Shown here piece by piece: positions 61,990 through 64,000 of a stretch of DNA of 64,000 nt. The notes under the pieces were generated by a model. It had not been told where the DNA came from. It made no database searches and was given only the letters and a program-made list of their open reading frames with translations. The DNA comes from Streptomyces sp. RKAG290 (GTDB lineage: Bacteria > Actinomycetota > Actinomycetes > Streptomycetales > Streptomycetaceae). The stretch lies in the NCBI RefSeq assembly GCF_023701695.1, contig NZ_JAJOZC010000001.1, positions 3,719,894 to 3,783,893 of the forward strand. The letters are read 5' to 3'. Positions within the stretch are counted from its first letter, which is position 1. Every line of letters begins with the position of its first letter. The position numbers were made by a program, and so were the translations under genes.

Positions 61990-63104
61990 TCAGCGCACGT
62001 CACTGCGCCCGACGAGCGCGCCCGCCCGGTCGATGCAGATCACGTCGACGGCCACCGGCGCGCCCCGCAGCACCGACAGCGCCTCGTCCCGCGCCGCGAC
62101 GGCCACCAGGTCGCCGAGCGGAACGCCGCGCGCGAGGCAGGAACGGAGCGCGGCGAGACCGGTGTTCGCGGCGGCGACCTCGGCCACCAGGTCCTCGTCC
62201 GCGCCCCCGGCCCCGGCGAGTTCGGCAAGGAAGGACGGATCGACCTGCGACCGGCCCGAGTGCAGGTCGAGATGGCCCGCGGCGAGCTTCGACAGCTTGG
62301 CGAAACCACCGCAGACCGTGAGCCGTTCCACCGGATGGCGGCGCACGTACTTGAGCACCGCGCCCGCGAAGTCACCCATGTCCAGCAGGGCGATCTCCGG
62401 CAGTCCGTACTCGGCCGCCACGGTCTTCTCCGAGGTCGACCCGGTGCAGCCCGCCACATGGGTCTGTCCGGCGGCCCGCGCCACGTCCACGCCGCGGCGG
62501 ATCGAGTCGATCCACGCCGAGCAGGAGTAGGGCACCACCACCCCGGTCGTCCCCAGGATCGACAGCCCGCCCAGGATGCCCAGGCGCGGGTTCCAGGTGG
62601 AGCGGGCGATCTCCTCGCCGTCGTCCACCGAGAGCGTGATCTCCACGTCCCCCGAGCCCCCGTGCTCCGCGGCGACCCGCTCGATGTGCTCCCGCATCAT
62701 CCGGCGCGGCACGGGATTGACGGCGGGCTCACCGACGTCGAGCGGCAGGCCGGGCAGCGTGACCGTGCCCACGCCCGGCCCGGCCATGAACACCACACCC
62801 GAGCCCGGCGGCAGCGTCCGCACGGTGGCCCGCACGAGAGCGCCGTGCGTGACGTCCGGGTCGTCGCCCGCGTCCTTGACCACCCCGACCGTCGCCCGGC
62901 CCCGGCCAGCTCCTCCACCGCGAGCGCGAACGCGGGGGTCTGCCCCCCGGGCAGGGTGATCGTCACCGGGTCGGGGAAGTCGCCGGTCAGCAGGGCCGTG
63001 TACGCGGCCGTGGTGGCGGCGGTCGCACAGGCACCGGTGGTCCAGCCGGGCCGCAGACCGGTGTGTTTGAGTTGGGCGCTGCGCCCGCCCGTCGCCTCAC
63101 CCAT
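61990..63104 (-). CDS. cbiD: Cobalt-precorrin-5B C1-methyltransferase (frameshifted)
   Basis: Cobalamin corrin-ring enzyme of the CbiD type, methylating C-1. The N-terminal GLRPGWTTGACATAATTAAY is characteristic, followed by LPGGQTPAFALAVEE. The frame then breaks at the CCC of 62895-62897 (GGG on this strand). The next frame resumes VGVVKDAGDDPDVTHGA, FMAGPGVGTVT and CTGSTSEKTVAAEY, and ends at 61990. One added G gives 371 residues, the expected size. ATG 63104 lies 11 bp from the divergent cobK start, so both share one short control region. Confidence 0.9.
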
Positions 63105-63115
63105 GGAGGGTCCCG

Positions 63116-63892
63116 ATGCACGTGCTCGTACTCGGCGGGACGACACAGGCCCGCCGGCTGGCCGGGCTCCTGGTGGCGGCGCTGGGCGCCGGGGACTGGG
63201 TGACCAGCTCGCTGGCCGGCCGGGTGGAGGGTCCGAGGCTGCCGCCCGGCGAGGTGCGCGTCGGCGGCTTCGGCGGCGCCGACGGCCTGGCCGCGTGGCT
63301 GCGCACGCACCAGGTGGATGCGCTCATCGACGCCACCCATCCTTTCGCCGGGACGATCAGTTTCCACGCGGCCGCCGCCGCCGCTGACGCCCATGTTCCC
63401 CTGCTCGCGCTGCGCCGCGCCGGCTGGGTACCCGGCGACGGGGACGACTGGCACCCGGTCGCCTCGCTGGCGGGGGCGGCCGAGGTGCTGCCCTCGCTGG
63501 GCGCACGGGTCTTCCTGACGACCGGCCGCACGGGGCTCGCCGCCTTCGCCGGTCTGGACGCGCTCTGGTTCCTGGCGCGGTCGGTTCAGGCCCCGGAGCC
63601 GCCGTACCCGGCCCGGATGGAGGTCCTGCTGGACCGGGGGCCCTTCACCGAGGACGGGGAGCGCGAGCTGATCCGCCGGCACCGCATCGACGTCGTCGTC
63701 ACCAAGGACAGCGGGGGCGCCGCCACCGCGCCCAAGCTCGCCGCAGCCCGCGAGGCACGGCTCCCGGTGGTGGTGGTGCGCCGCCCGCCGGTCCCGGCCG
63801 GCGTGGAGGTGGTCGCCACCCCGGAACAGGCCGTCGCCCGGCTGCGCGCGCTCCTGGGGGGCCTGAGGGCGAGGCCTGAGGGTGGGGCCTGA
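63116..63892 (+). CDS. cobK: Cobalt-precorrin-6A/precorrin-6A reductase
   Basis: Reduces the precorrin-6 macrocycle with NADPH during cobalamin synthesis. The 258-residue protein has the Rossmann start MHVLVLGGTTQARRLAGLL, VDALIDATHPFAG, VFLTTGRTGLAAFAG and VVVTKDSGGAATAPKLAAA, all typical of CobK/CbiJ. GGAGGG lies just before the ATG. It is divergent from cbiD; further corrin genes presumably continue beyond the window. The last 110 bases of the window after its stop show nothing I can name. Confidence 0.94.
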   Translation: MHVLVLGGTTQARRLAGLLVAALGAGDWVTSSLAGRVEGPRLPPGEVRVGGFGGADGLAAWLRTHQVDALIDATHPFAGTISFHAAAAAADAHVPLLALRRAGWVPGDGDDWHPVASLAGAAEVLPSLGARVFLTTGRTGLAAFAGLDALWFLARSVQAPEPPYPARMEVLLDRGPFTEDGERELIRRHRIDVVVTKDSGGAATAPKLAAAREARLPVVVVRRPPVPAGVEVVATPEQAVARLRALLGGLRARPEGGA

Positions 63893-64000
63893 GGGTGGGC
63901 GGTGCCTGCGGGCGGGGCGGCCTGCGGGTGGGCGCGGCAGGACCTGACGCCGGGCCCGCCCACGTAGCGGGTCGTCCGACCCGGGCCGGGGGCTGAACTG

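Noticed and set aside
13106..62897. Programmed ribosomal frameshifting as a cause of the broken frames
   Set aside because: There are too many events in unrelated genes, no consistent slippery heptamer, and every case is repaired by a single extra G or C in or beside a G/C run.

Overview
The window is very GC-rich, gene-dense DNA with GTG starts, many probable leaderless promoters and actinobacterial gene families, and it reads as the chromosome of a Streptomyces or close relative. The set of housekeeping genes (clpB, pyrE, fba, purA, ybaB-recR, ask-asd) plus a perfect 16-bp parS-type site at 10747-10762 suggests the conserved core on the origin side of the chromosome rather than an arm. That placement is inference.

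Layout. 1-12 kb: the end of clpB, a YbjN-like protein, a secreted serine hydrolase, a PLP aminotransferase, a tiny Cys/Gly/His-rich membrane protein, a DUF2617 protein, a membrane-bound aminopropyltransferase, an SRPBCC protein, an aldose-epimerase-like protein, pyrE and fba. 12-20.8 kb: a MalY/PatB-type aminotransferase, a DHA2 drug exporter, a DUF3151 protein, a complete kynurenine route from tryptophan to anthranilate (kynA-kynU, then kynB), and a NarL-type two-component system. 20.8-27.8 kb: an orphan P450, an ABC exporter divergent from its likely GbsR/MarR regulator, a degenerate diacylglycerol-kinase-like protein and purA. 27.8-34.7 kb: a membrane-tethered PstS-like protein, twin GH19 chitinases with matching promoter repeats, a PucR-type regulator and a sliding-clamp (DnaN) homologue behind a structured leader. 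34.8-43 kb: a secreted beta-propeller/Ig-like protein, a Ser/Thr kinase, a MarR/DJ-1 operon, and a class-III aminotransferase followed by a GntR regulator. 43-46.8 kb: a gene of unknown function, a SLATT-like two-TM protein, ybaB, recR and a DUF5063 protein. 46.8-51.7 kb: an accessory block with a HigBA-type toxin-antitoxin pair, a winged-helix/zinc-ribbon protein behind an elaborate RNA leader, a small secreted protein and a large LamG protein. 51.8-64 kb: ask-asd, a SigE-family sigma factor with a membrane partner, SURF1, an S9 peptidase, a methyltransferase, an NTF2-like protein, an SGNH lipase, and divergent cbiD/cobK.

The most important technical observation is that at least ten genes are each broken by the loss of exactly one base in or beside a run of G or C (at 13.1, 14.98, 32.1, 33.85, 37.3, about 37.8, 43.6, 45.98, 55.4, 59.97 and 62.9 kb). 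In every case one inserted base restores a single ORF of whole-codon length; for recR it restores exactly 199 residues. This looks like homopolymer under-calling in the assembly rather than biology, so those genes are annotated across the frameshift.

The most interesting biology candidates are the alternating-hairpin leader before the 48.1-kb gene, the structured leader before the DnaN homologue, the parS-like site buried in the pyrE terminator, the SLATT-like protein beside ybaB-recR, the chitinase with a probable CTG start and altered active-site motif, and stop-codon-spanning tandem repeats at the ends of asd and the lipase gene.
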